Both the position numbers and the translations under genes were made by a program. Under the pieces are notes generated by a model. That model saw only the letters and a list, made by a program, of their open reading frames with translations. It made no database searches and had not been told where the DNA came from. A DNA stretch of 37,488 nt from the NCBI GenBank assembly GCA_946631295.1, contig CAMOZY010000020.1, forward strand, positions 1 to 37,488, read 5' to 3'. Positions 29,095 through 36,695 of this stretch are shown here, one piece after another; within the stretch, counting starts at the first letter, position 1, and each line of letters opens with the position of its first letter. The stretch comes from an uncultured Lachnospiraceae bacterium. Lineage in GTDB: Bacteria; Bacillota; Clostridia; Lachnospirales; Lachnospiraceae.

Positions 29095-29109
29095 TTTTCA
29101 CGTGGAACA
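29094..29109. promoter_or_regulatory. parS: degenerate parS site 5 upstream of the parA promoter
   Basis: ATTTTCACGTGGAACA matches parS at 13 of 16 positions with CACGTG intact. It ends 27 bp before the extended -10 of parA, so ParB could regulate its own operon there. Confidence 0.55.
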
Positions 29110-29136
29110 AATCGTTTTTTAACACGCCGAAATATG

Positions 29137-29145
29137 TGATATAAT
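29137..29145 (+). promoter_or_regulatory. parA extended -10 promoter
   Basis: TGATATAAT is a perfect -10 with the TG extension. No clear -35 lies at normal spacing. It is 31 bp before the parA ATG, which has AAAAGGGG as ribosome site. Confidence 0.7.
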
Positions 29146-29176
29146 AAGCACTGTTAATCTTTTAAAAGGGGTATTT

Positions 29177-29947
29177 ATGGATAAGATTTTTGCTATTGCA
29201 AATCAGAAGGGCGGAGTAGGAAAAACCTGCACCACCGTTAACCTTGCTGCATGTCTTGGAGAATTGGGAAAGAAAGTCCTGGTAGTGGACATGGATCCCC
29301 AGGGGAATTCTTCCAGCAGCTTTGGCGTTAACAAGAACGAAGTAGAAAATACCATCTATGAGGTTATGCTCGAAGAGTGCACACTGGGAGAAGCTATAGT
29401 TAAGGATGTTGCAGCTAATGTTTCTCTTGTTCCGGCCAATGTCAATCTTGGCGCTGTTGAGATAGAGATGGCAGGTCAGGACAAGGCAAATCTCATACTC
29501 AGAAGAGAACTTGATTTTGTTAAGGAGGATTATGATTATATCCTGATCGACTGTCCTCCCGCTATCAGTCTCATGACCGTCAACTCAATGGCAGCTGCTA
29601 CAGGTGTTATTGTTCCTGTTCAGTGTGAGTACCTTGCACTTGAAGGGCTCGGCCAGGTAATAGAAACCATCAATCTTGTCAGAAGCAGAATGAATCCGAA
29701 TCTTGATCTTTCGGGAATTCTTTTCACCATGTTTGATTCAAGGACCGTTCTTTCCAACGATGTTGTAGACAGCGTAAGGAATACGGTCAAGTACCATACC
29801 TTTGAAACCAAGATTCCCAGGAATGTCAGATTATCTGAAGCTCCCTCTTATGAAGTACCCATCACGGTATACGATCCTAAGTGTGCCGGATGTGAGGCTT
29901 ACAGGAATCTGGCAAAAGAAGTAGAAGAATTATTCAGGGATAAATAA
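29177..29947 (+). CDS. parA: chromosome partitioning ATPase ParA/Soj
   Basis: The 256-residue protein is a deviant Walker ATPase: KGGVGKT (11-17), followed by VLVVDMDPQGNSSSS and IDCPPAISLMT. It binds DNA nonspecifically as an ATP dimer and, driven by ParB at parS, moves origins and in Bacillus also modulates DnaA. No N-terminal DNA-binding helix-turn-helix is present, as in chromosomal ParA. It lies 38 bp before parB in one operon, with an ATAACATATGTTAT palindrome between them. Confidence 0.96.
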   Translation: MDKIFAIANQKGGVGKTCTTVNLAACLGELGKKVLVVDMDPQGNSSSSFGVNKNEVENTIYEVMLEECTLGEAIVKDVAANVSLVPANVNLGAVEIEMAGQDKANLILRRELDFVKEDYDYILIDCPPAISLMTVNSMAAATGVIVPVQCEYLALEGLGQVIETINLVRSRMNPNLDLSGILFTMFDSRTVLSNDVVDSVRNTVKYHTFETKIPRNVRLSEAPSYEVPITVYDPKCAGCEAYRNLAKEVEELFRDK

Positions 29948-29953
29948 TTTATC

Positions 29954-29967
29954 ATAACATATGTTAT
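29954..29967. repeat. perfect 14-bp palindrome between parA and parB
   Basis: ATAACATATGTTAT is its own reverse complement and ends 18 bp before the parB ATG. It could be an operator or a small mRNA hairpin next to the parB ribosome site. Confidence 0.45.
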
Positions 29968-29985
29968 TAATATGTGGAGGAAGAT

Positions 29986-30927
29986 ATGGGATTAAATAAG
30001 GGAACTGATGGAAAAGGATTACCCAAGAAACCCGGCGGAAGAGGACTTGGAAAGGGCATTGATGCTCTTATCCCTAATGTAGTTGGCAAGGATACCGCAG
30101 AAGACAATACGAAAGCTGCCAAGGAACAGGCTAAGAACGGAGTCAATGACGGAAGGACTATTGTCAGCATCAACAAGGTAGAGCCTAACAGAAAACAGCC
30201 CAGAAGAAAATTCGATGAGGATGCTCTTCAGGAGCTGGCTGATTCCATTAAGATCCATGGACTGATCCAGCCCATACTGGTTCAGGACAGAAAAGATTAT
30301 TACGAGATCATCGCAGGTGAGAGAAGATGGAGAGCCTGCAAACTGGCAGGACTGAAGGAAGTGCCTGTTATCATCGGTAATTATTCCGAAAAAGAGATCC
30401 TTGAAATTTCACTTATTGAAAATATTCAGAGAGCAGATCTCAATCCTATCGAAGAAGCTATGGGATATAAGAGACTGGTTGATGAATTTGATCTTACACA
30501 GGATGATATCGCAGACAGGATCTCAAAGAGTAGATCTGCGATAACCAATTCCATAAGACTCTTGAAGCTTTCTGATAAAGTTCAGGAAATGCTGATAGAG
30601 GATCTTATCAGTGCCGGACACGGAAGAGCGCTTCTTGCAATTGAAGATAAGAATATGCAGGAAGAAGTGGCACAGAGGATTGTTGATGAGAAACTCAATG
30701 TCCGTGATGTTGAGAAGCTCGTTAACTCCATGAAGAAACCTCCCAAGCAGAGACCTGTTACCGATGAGGCACTTAAGGTTTTCTATCATGACATGGAAGA
30801 GAATCTGAAGATGGCAGTAGGAACCAAGGTATCGATCACCGGCAAGGGCAATGGAGCGGGTACCGTAACAATTGAATTTTATAATAATGAGGATCTTGAC
30901 CGCATAGCGGCAAAACTCAGAAGTTAA
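29986..30927 (+). CDS. parB: chromosome partitioning CTPase ParB/Spo0J
   Basis: The 313-residue protein is the parS-binding clamp of the ParABS system. The N-terminal tail has RGLGKGIDALIP (19-30), the ParA-activating region. The CTP-binding motifs are GERRWRA (111-117) and ENIQRADLNPIEEA (145-158). A helix-turn-helix (about 171-192) and a dimerisation domain follow. The ATG at 29986 has GGAGGA upstream; a GTG four codons earlier is less likely. The perfect parS sites 2.4 kb upstream fit this protein. Confidence 0.96.
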   Translation: MGLNKGTDGKGLPKKPGGRGLGKGIDALIPNVVGKDTAEDNTKAAKEQAKNGVNDGRTIVSINKVEPNRKQPRRKFDEDALQELADSIKIHGLIQPILVQDRKDYYEIIAGERRWRACKLAGLKEVPVIIGNYSEKEILEISLIENIQRADLNPIEEAMGYKRLVDEFDLTQDDIADRISKSRSAITNSIRLLKLSDKVQEMLIEDLISAGHGRALLAIEDKNMQEEVAQRIVDEKLNVRDVEKLVNSMKKPPKQRPVTDEALKVFYHDMEENLKMAVGTKVSITGKGNGAGTVTIEFYNNEDLDRIAAKLRS

Positions 30928-30930
30928 AAA

Positions 30931-30946
30931 ATGACATTAAAGTCAT
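30931..30946. repeat. 16-bp imperfect palindrome after parB
   Basis: ATGACATTAAAGTCAT is symmetric except for one pair. Its arms (ATGAC/GTCAT) and length equal those of the palindrome at the mnmG stop. It begins 3 bp after the parB stop and sits before the ribosome site of the DUF4446 gene. Confidence 0.5.
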
Positions 30947-30963
30947 AATAAGGAGTCTGGATT

Positions 30964-31443
30964 TTGACAAGCACTGTAATTAGTATTCTCCTGATCATCA
31001 GTTTAGTTGCAATCATCATACTTTTTGTGATGAACATCAGCAATAAAAAAACGATTGCAATACTGACTCAGAGAGTTGATGACCTGACATCCGGTGAGGG
31101 CGGGGAAAGTCTTGAAAAGGAACTTGACCAGATCATTGCGGATAATAAAAAGCTTTTGAAGGATTCCGAGCAGAACTCGGAAGATATTGAGCAGATTTTT
31201 AAAAGACTTAAGACCGTTTACCAGAAGATGGCTGTAGTCAGGTATGATGCTTACGAACAGCTTGGCGGAGAGATGAGTGCCGTGGTGGTGCTCCTCGATG
31301 AGAATAATAACGGAGTACTTCTCAACAATGTCTACTCAACTGAAGGCGGATATGTCTACACGAGAGAGATAGAAAAGGGTAAGTGCAAGCATGAACTTGG
31401 AGATGAGGAAAGGCATGCTCTTTCGGAAGCTCTGAATAAGTAA
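30964..31443 (+). CDS. DUF4446 family membrane protein
   Basis: The 159-residue protein has one N-terminal membrane segment (about 5-25), a coiled-coil stretch (about 45-90) and a C-terminal domain with MAVVRYDAYEQLGGEMSAVV and LLDENNNGVLLNNVY, which I recognise as DUF4446. Genes of this family often follow parB in Clostridia; the role is unknown. The start is a TTG with AAGGAG 8 nt upstream; no ATG start is available before the membrane segment. Confidence 0.85.
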   Translation: MTSTVISILLIISLVAIIILFVMNISNKKTIAILTQRVDDLTSGEGGESLEKELDQIIADNKKLLKDSEQNSEDIEQIFKRLKTVYQKMAVVRYDAYEQLGGEMSAVVVLLDENNNGVLLNNVYSTEGGYVYTREIEKGKCKHELGDEERHALSEALNK

Positions 31444-31517
31444 TTCCTGACGTAGCGAAAATGATATGAATAAGCGTATGAACAATACGTTTAATAAAAT
31501 AAATGTGAGGTAGTGAT

Positions 31518-32846
31518 ATGATAGACATTAAGCTCATAAGAGAAAATCCCGATCTTGTAAAGGAAAACATCAAAAAGAAATTCCAGGATGAAAAGCTTTC
31601 ACTTGTGGATGAAGTCAGGGAACTTGACGATCAGGTGCGCAAGGCAAAGCAGGAAGGTGATGCTCTCAGATCCAAGAGAAATTCGATCTCAAAAGAGATT
31701 GGCGGTCTTATGGGCAGGATGAAGAAAGCCGAGGCTTCCGGTGATACTGCAGAGGCAGAAAAGCTTAAGGCTGAAGTTGAAGCAAAGAAGGCTGAAGTTG
31801 AAGCAGGATCCAAGAGACTTGAAGAACTTGAAAAGATTGAAGAAGAGCTTGGCGAGAAGATCACCAGGATCATGATGGTAATTCCCAACATCATCGATGC
31901 GTCCGTACCTATCGGAAAAGATGACAGTGAGAATGTTGAGAATGAAGTATTCGGTGATCCGGTCGTTCCTTCTTTTGAGGTACCTTATCATGCAGATATC
32001 CTTGAAAAGATCGGCGGACTTGATAAGGATGCTGCAGGAAGGACCAGCGGTAACGGATTCTATTATCTCGTCGGAGATGCAGCAAGACTTCACTCTGCAA
32101 TGCTTTCTTTTGCCAGAGATTTCATGATCGATAAGGGATTTACCTATTGCATTCCTCCCTTTATGATCAGAAGCAATGTTGTTAACGGAGTTATGAGCTT
32201 CAAGGAAATGGAAGCCATGATGTATAAGATTGAAGGTGAAGACCTTTATCTTATCGGAACCAGTGAGCATTCAATGATCGGAAGATTCCAGGGACAGCTC
32301 ATTGAAGAGGACAGACTTCCCCAGTGCCTTACTTCATATTCTCCCTGCTTCAGAAAAGAAGTAGGATCACACGGCATTGAGGAAAGAGGTGTTTACAGAG
32401 TTCATCAGTTTGAGAAGCAGGAGATGGTCGTTCTCTGCAAGCCCGAAGAATCAATGGACTGGTATAACAAGATGTGGAAGTATACCGTTGATTTCTTCAG
32501 AGCACTTGATGTTCCCGTAAGAACTCTTGAGTGCTGCAGCGGAGACCTCGCAGATCTTAAGGTAAAATCCTGTGATGTTGAGGCATGGAGCCCCAGACAG
32601 CAGAAGTATTTCGAGGTAGGATCATGTTCAACTCTCGGAGATGCACAGGCAAGAAGACTTGGCATCCGTACAAAGGGTGAGAACGGAACTTATCTTGTTC
32701 ATACACTCAACAATACCGTACTTGCAACTCCCAGAGGACTTATCGCAGTTCTCGAAAATAATGTTAACGAAGACGGAAGCATCCGCATTCCTAAGGCACT
32801 TCAGCCTTACATGGGCGGAAAGACCGTTATCGAGCCTAAGAAATAA
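31518..32846 (+). CDS. serS: seryl-tRNA synthetase
   Basis: The 442-residue class II synthetase charges tRNA-Ser. An N-terminal long coiled-coil arm (about 30-115) binds the tRNA long variable arm. The catalytic core has motif 2 as FRKEVGSHGIEERGVYRVHQ and motif 3 region PRGLIAVLEN, with NNTVLAT before it. No T-box is visible in the 74 bp before it. Ribosome site GTGAGG. Length is normal. Confidence 0.96.
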   Translation: MIDIKLIRENPDLVKENIKKKFQDEKLSLVDEVRELDDQVRKAKQEGDALRSKRNSISKEIGGLMGRMKKAEASGDTAEAEKLKAEVEAKKAEVEAGSKRLEELEKIEEELGEKITRIMMVIPNIIDASVPIGKDDSENVENEVFGDPVVPSFEVPYHADILEKIGGLDKDAAGRTSGNGFYYLVGDAARLHSAMLSFARDFMIDKGFTYCIPPFMIRSNVVNGVMSFKEMEAMMYKIEGEDLYLIGTSEHSMIGRFQGQLIEEDRLPQCLTSYSPCFRKEVGSHGIEERGVYRVHQFEKQEMVVLCKPEESMDWYNKMWKYTVDFFRALDVPVRTLECCSGDLADLKVKSCDVEAWSPRQQKYFEVGSCSTLGDAQARRLGIRTKGENGTYLVHTLNNTVLATPRGLIAVLENNVNEDGSIRIPKALQPYMGGKTVIEPKK

Positions 32847-32854
32847 TAAGAGTT

Positions 32855-32876
32855 CTCTGCTGCGAAAGCGGCAGAG
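32855..32876 (+). other. GAAA-tetraloop hairpin before the DUF3881 gene
   Basis: Stem CTCTGCTGC/GCGGCAGAG (9 bp with one G-U pair) closes on a GAAA loop. It lies 8 bp after the serS stop and 11 bp before the next ATG, without a U-run. It may stabilise the serS mRNA end or gate the next gene's ribosome site (GGGAAAAAAG). Confidence 0.65.
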
Positions 32877-32887
32877 GGAAAAAAGTA

Positions 32888-33793
32888 ATGCATAAGTTTT
32901 TAAGAGCCGTAGGCTTCAGCAAAATAAACAGAGACGAGATCAAGGACCTGGTACTCCAGAGCGTTAAGAAAAACGACTCAAGAGGCTATACCATGTCCCT
33001 TGATGACGTTATGCTCGCGGAGTTTTCCAGGGATGTCGGTGAGAATATCGGTATCACGGCTGCGGGAACCTTCAGTGAGGACGATCTTTTTCACACTGAT
33101 TATTATTTTCCGTATCTTAAGGGAACCGGGATCACTTCAACAGAAGATGTGTCTGTCGAAAGGCATGCGGCAAGGGATTCTTATGCAGGTATCTGCGATG
33201 ATGTAAGACTTGGGATGTCTTTGATCTTTTATCTTCAGAACAAGATCCCCTATATCAGCGCACAGGTTTCAGGGAAGCTTCCCATAAAGGGAACCACCCT
33301 GACACTCGCGGGTCTTTCCATAAAAGGAATGATCATCCTTCCTTCCGGAGACGGAAGTGGAAACAGAAAAGATACTCTTGATGATGCATCCAGGGTTGAA
33401 CGTATACGTCTGATGCAGAAAGCAAGGGGCGGTGATGAGGAAGCTATCGAGGAACTGACCATGAAGGATATGGATCTGTTCAGCGAGGTTTCGAGAAGGA
33501 TCGCAAGAGAGGATCTTTACAGCATCGTCTATACAAGTCTGATGCCTTATGGTGTTGAATGCGATCAGTACAATATTATCGGCGAGATCGTTAAGGTACG
33601 CAGGATACTGAACAATATCTCTAAAGAGGAAGTTTATATCCTTACTTTATTCGTTAACGATTTGACATTTGACGTCGCCATCAATATAATGGATTTGCTC
33701 GGTGAGCCAAAGCCGGGCAGACGTTTTAAAGGAATCGTCTGGCTTCAGGGAAGGATCAATTATCCATCAGATGATGACGATGCTTTGGGTTAA
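32888..33793 (+). CDS. DUF3881 family protein
   Basis: This 301-residue soluble protein starts MHKFLRAVGFSKI, the opening I associate with DUF3881, a family I know only from Lachnospiraceae-type Clostridia. It has no membrane segment or catalytic motif I can point to. Recognisable stretches are ERHAARDSYAGICDDVRLG and VEYGVECDQYNIIGEI-like (here MPYGVECDQYNIIGEIV, about 218-234). It follows serS by 41 bp and probably shares its transcript. The function is unknown. Confidence 0.8.
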   Translation: MHKFLRAVGFSKINRDEIKDLVLQSVKKNDSRGYTMSLDDVMLAEFSRDVGENIGITAAGTFSEDDLFHTDYYFPYLKGTGITSTEDVSVERHAARDSYAGICDDVRLGMSLIFYLQNKIPYISAQVSGKLPIKGTTLTLAGLSIKGMIILPSGDGSGNRKDTLDDASRVERIRLMQKARGGDEEAIEELTMKDMDLFSEVSRRIAREDLYSIVYTSLMPYGVECDQYNIIGEIVKVRRILNNISKEEVYILTLFVNDLTFDVAINIMDLLGEPKPGRRFKGIVWLQGRINYPSDDDDALG

Positions 33794-33823
33794 CGCGGTA
33801 TGTCATTGCGTTATTCATAAGAT

Positions 33824-33897
33824 GTTTCTGTAGCTCAGCAGGATAGAGCGTTCGCCTCCTAAGCGAAAGGTCGGCGGTTCGAATCCGCCCAGGAACG
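33824..33897 (+). tRNA. tRNA-Arg (anticodon CCT)
   Basis: The full cloverleaf can be drawn. Acceptor GTTTCTG pairs with CAGGAAC, the D arm is GCTC/GAGC, the anticodon stem is TTCGC/GCGAA with loop CTCCTAA, and the T arm is GGCGG/CCGCC with loop TTCGAAT. Anticodon CCT (33858-33860) reads AGG. CCA is not encoded. A terminator follows 2 bp later. Confidence 0.97.
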
Positions 33898-33899
33898 TG

Positions 33900-33933
33900 A
33901 AAAGCGGTATCCGTAAAGGATGCCGCTTTTTGT
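33900..33933 (+). terminator. intrinsic terminator after tRNA-Arg
   Basis: A 13-bp stem (AAAAGCGGTATCC with GGATGCCGCTTTT, one T-G pair) and a 5-nt loop are followed by TTTTT. Confidence 0.9.
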
Positions 33934-33983
33934 TTATATTATCCGATATGAATATATGACAAAAATATTACTAACAATTTACG

Positions 33984-34016
33984 GGTATTTTTAGCAAAAA
34001 TTGCCCAAAAAATACC
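33984..34016. repeat. inverted repeat upstream of the phosphoketolase gene
   Basis: GGTATTTTT (33984-33992) pairs with AAAAATACC (34008-34016) over a 15-nt loop, about 80 bp before the phosphoketolase ATG. It could be an operator or leader hairpin. No clear -35/-10 pair is visible in this 163-bp region. Confidence 0.4.
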
Positions 34017-34096
34017 TAAAGGCTGAGATACAAAATTTCTTTTGTGCAGTAATATAGTTACGTTTGGATATTATGAAAAAATGAAAGGAGCAATCC

Positions 34097-36487
34097 ATGA
34101 ACGAAACCCCCGATGTGATGATCCCCGAAAAAGGACCGATCACAGAAGAACTTCTCGGCCGTATGGACAGATGGTTCCGTGCAGCCAACTATCTCGCAGC
34201 AGGACAGCTTTACCTGCTTGAGAATCCCCTTCTCAGAAAGCCCCTCACTATCGATCAGGTTAAAAAGAAGATCGTAGGACACTGGGGAACCGTACCCGGA
34301 CAGAACTTTGTCTTCGTACATCTTAACCGTGCCATCAAGAGATATGACCTCGACCTTATCCTTCTTTCAGGTCCCGGACACGGCGGAAACTTCTATATCG
34401 CCAACGATTATCTCGATGGAACCTATTCAGAGATCTATCCCAATATCTCAGAAGATGAATCCGGTATGCAGAAGCTGTTCAAGCAGTTCTCATTCCCCGG
34501 AGGAATGCCTTCACACTGCGCACCCGAAACTCCCGGATCCATCAACGAGGGCGGTGAGCTCGGATACGGAATCGCTCACGCATTCGGTGCTGTATTTGAT
34601 AACCCTGATCTTATTGCTGCTGTTACTGTAGGAGACGGTGAAGCTGAGACCGGACCTCTTGCAACATCATGGCAGTCCAATAAATTCCTCAATCCCGTTA
34701 CCGACGGTGCAGTTCTTCCCATCATGCACCTCAACGGATACAAGATCGCTAACCCTACCGTATTCGCAAGAATGAGCCACCAGGAGATCGTTGATTTCTT
34801 CCATGGCTGCGGATGGGAGCCTTACTTTGTAGAGGGTGATGATCCCATGACCATGCACAAGCTCATGGCTGAGACTCTTGATACTGTTATCGAGAAGATC
34901 AAGGCTATCCAGGAGCATGCACGTACTACCGGCGATACCACCCGTCCCGTATGGCCCATGATCGTACTCCGCACTCCCAAGGGATGGACCGGTCCCAAGG
35001 TTGTCGACGGCAAGAAGATCGAAGGCAATTTCCTTGCTCACCAGGTACCCATCTCCATGGAGAAGCCTGAAGAGCACCTTAAGATTCTTGAGGACTGGCT
35101 CCGTTCATACAAGCCCGAAGAGCTCTTCGACGAGAACGGAAGAGCATTCGAGGACATCAGATCTCTTGCTCCCGTGGGAAATGCAAGGATCGGTGCTAAC
35201 CCTCACGGAAACGGCGGACTTCTTCTCAGAGACCTCAGACTTCCTGACTTCAGAGATTATGCATTTGATACTCAGGGACACGGCGAACGCGATGGTCAGG
35301 ATATGATCGAGCTCGGCAAGTTCGTAAGAGATATCTTCAAGCTCAACAAGGAAGCTAAGAACTTCAGAATCTTCGGACCTGATGAGACCAACTCCAACAG
35401 ACTCAACGCTGTATTCGAGGCAGAGAACCGTGACTGGAATGCAGAGCGTTATGATGATGACGATCACCTTGCAGCAGACGGAAGAGTTATGGACTCAATG
35501 CTTTCCGAGCATATGTGCGAGGGATGGCTCGAGGGATATCTCCTCACCGGACGTCACGGATTTTTCGCAACATACGAAGCATTCGCACGTATCATCGACT
35601 CAATGGCTGCACAGCATGCTAAGTGGCTCAAGGTCTGCAATCAGCTTCCCTGGAGAGAAGAGATCGCATCCCTCAACCTCATCATGGCATCAACCGTATG
35701 GCAGCAGGACCACAACGGATTTACCCACCAGGATCCCGGATTCATGGATCACATCGCTAATAAGAAGGCAGACGTCGTAAGACTCTATCTTCCTCCCGAT
35801 GCTAACTGCCTGCTTTCATGCTTCGATCACTGCATCCGTTCACGTAACTATGTCAACGTGATCGTAGCTTCCAAGCATCCCAGACCTCAGTGGCTCTCCA
35901 TGCCCGAAGCAGTTAAGCACTGCACACAGGGTATCGGAATCTGGGAGTGGGCATCCAACGATCAGGGACAGGATCCCGACATCGTATTTGCCTGCGCAGG
36001 TGAGACTCCCACTCTTGAAGCACTTGCAGCTGTTTCAATCCTCAAGAGCGAGATTCCCGAGATCAAGATCCGTTTCATCAACGTAGTTGACCTCTTCAAG
36101 CTCCAGCCTGCTAACGAGCATCCTCACGGACTTCAGGATGCTGAGTACGATATGCTCTTTACCCAGGATAAGCCTGTTGTATTTGCTTTCCATGGATATG
36201 CATCCCTTGTACATGAGCTTACATACAGACGTCACAACAACCGTCTCATGCATGTTCGCGGATACAAGGAAGAAGGAACCATCACCACTCCTTTCGATGT
36301 ACGTGTTCAGAACCATGTGGATCGTTTCCACCTTGTACAGCTTGCACTTAAGAATCTTCCTCAGCTCGGAAACAGAGGTGCTTACCTCTACCAGAAGATG
36401 AGCGACAAGCTTGTTGAGCACACCCAGTACATCCACCAGTACGGCGAGGATCTTCCCGAAGTTGCCGGATGGAAGTGGGAGCATTAA
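34097..36487 (+). CDS. xfp: phosphoketolase (xylulose-5-phosphate/fructose-6-phosphate), XFP family
   Basis: The 796-residue thiamine-diphosphate enzyme cleaves xylulose-5-P (and often fructose-6-P) with phosphate to acetyl-phosphate and glyceraldehyde-3-P or erythrose-4-P. Family motifs are [11 protein letters not shown] (61-71), [20 protein letters not shown] (91-110) and the ThDP motif [14 protein letters not shown] (179-192). Its length is normal. Substrate preference cannot be read from sequence. It has a strong ribosome site (AAAGGAG), is flanked by terminators and stands alone. Codon use is strongly biased to C-ending codons (ATC, AAC, CTC, CCC), unlike neighbours, suggesting very high expression. 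Confidence 0.96.
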   Translation: MNETPDVMIPEKGPITEELLGRMDRWFRAANYLAAGQLYLLENPLLRKPLTIDQVKKKIVGHWGTVPGQNFVFVHLNRAIKRYDLDLILLSGPGHGGNFYIANDYLDGTYSEIYPNISEDESGMQKLFKQFSFPGGMPSHCAPETPGSINEGGELGYGIAHAFGAVFDNPDLIAAVTVGDGEAETGPLATSWQSNKFLNPVTDGAVLPIMHLNGYKIANPTVFARMSHQEIVDFFHGCGWEPYFVEGDDPMTMHKLMAETLDTVIEKIKAIQEHARTTGDTTRPVWPMIVLRTPKGWTGPKVVDGKKIEGNFLAHQVPISMEKPEEHLKILEDWLRSYKPEELFDENGRAFEDIRSLAPVGNARIGANPHGNGGLLLRDLRLPDFRDYAFDTQGHGERDGQDMIELGKFVRDIFKLNKEAKNFRIFGPDETNSNRLNAVFEAENRDWNAERYDDDDHLAADGRVMDSMLSEHMCEGWLEGYLLTGRHGFFATYEAFARIIDSMAAQHAKWLKVCNQLPWREEIASLNLIMASTVWQQDHNGFTHQDPGFMDHIANKKADVVRLYLPPDANCLLSCFDHCIRSRNYVNVIVASKHPRPQWLSMPEAVKHCTQGIGIWEWASNDQGQDPDIVFACAGETPTLEALAAVSILKSEIPEIKIRFINVVDLFKLQPANEHPHGLQDAEYDMLFTQDKPVVFAFHGYASLVHELTYRRHNNRLMHVRGYKEEGTITTPFDVRVQNHVDRFHLVQLALKNLPQLGNRGAYLYQKMSDKLVEHTQYIHQYGEDLPEVAGWKWEH

Positions 36488-36523
36488 TTTAGTTTTACAA
36501 TTCATAAACCTCTTTTTAACGAG

Positions 36524-36556
36524 ATCCGGTCGGCTGAAAAGCCGGCCGGATTTTTT
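36524..36556 (+). terminator. intrinsic terminator after the phosphoketolase gene
   Basis: A 12-bp stem (ATCCGGTCGGCT with AGCCGGCCGGAT, one T-G pair) closes on a GAAA tetraloop and is followed by TTTTTT, 37 bp after the stop. Confidence 0.95.
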
Positions 36557-36602
36557 GTGAGATAAAGTATATATCTTTAGTGATCATATTTTTGGTCTTT
36601 TT

Positions 36603-36611
36603 TGTTATACT
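36603..36611 (+). promoter_or_regulatory. candidate promoter of the SUKH-domain gene
   Basis: TGTTATACT is an extended -10 element, 84 bp before the ATG at 36696. No -35 is evident. Confidence 0.4.
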
Positions 36612-36695
36612 GTTAATGTTTGATAAAAGAAAAATACAGAAGAGAATTGTTGATAAATCAAAACGGAAATTGATATATACAATTGAAAGGATCTT

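Noticed and set aside
31443-31517. T-box leader before serS
   Set aside because: Only 74 bp separate the genes, with no T-box motif or terminator-antiterminator pair; a 5-bp repeat (CGTAT/ATACG) is too weak.
33791-33813. Hairpin TAACGC/GCGTTA between the DUF3881 gene and tRNA-Arg as a terminator
   Set aside because: The stem is only 6 bp with an 11-nt loop and no T-run follows.
34020-34035. GGCTGAGAT upstream of the phosphoketolase gene, resembling the CTGAGA of a TPP riboswitch
   Set aside because: The other conserved half (ACCTGA ... TAATGCCAGCG-type) is absent and no fitting P1 stem is seen, so this is a chance match.
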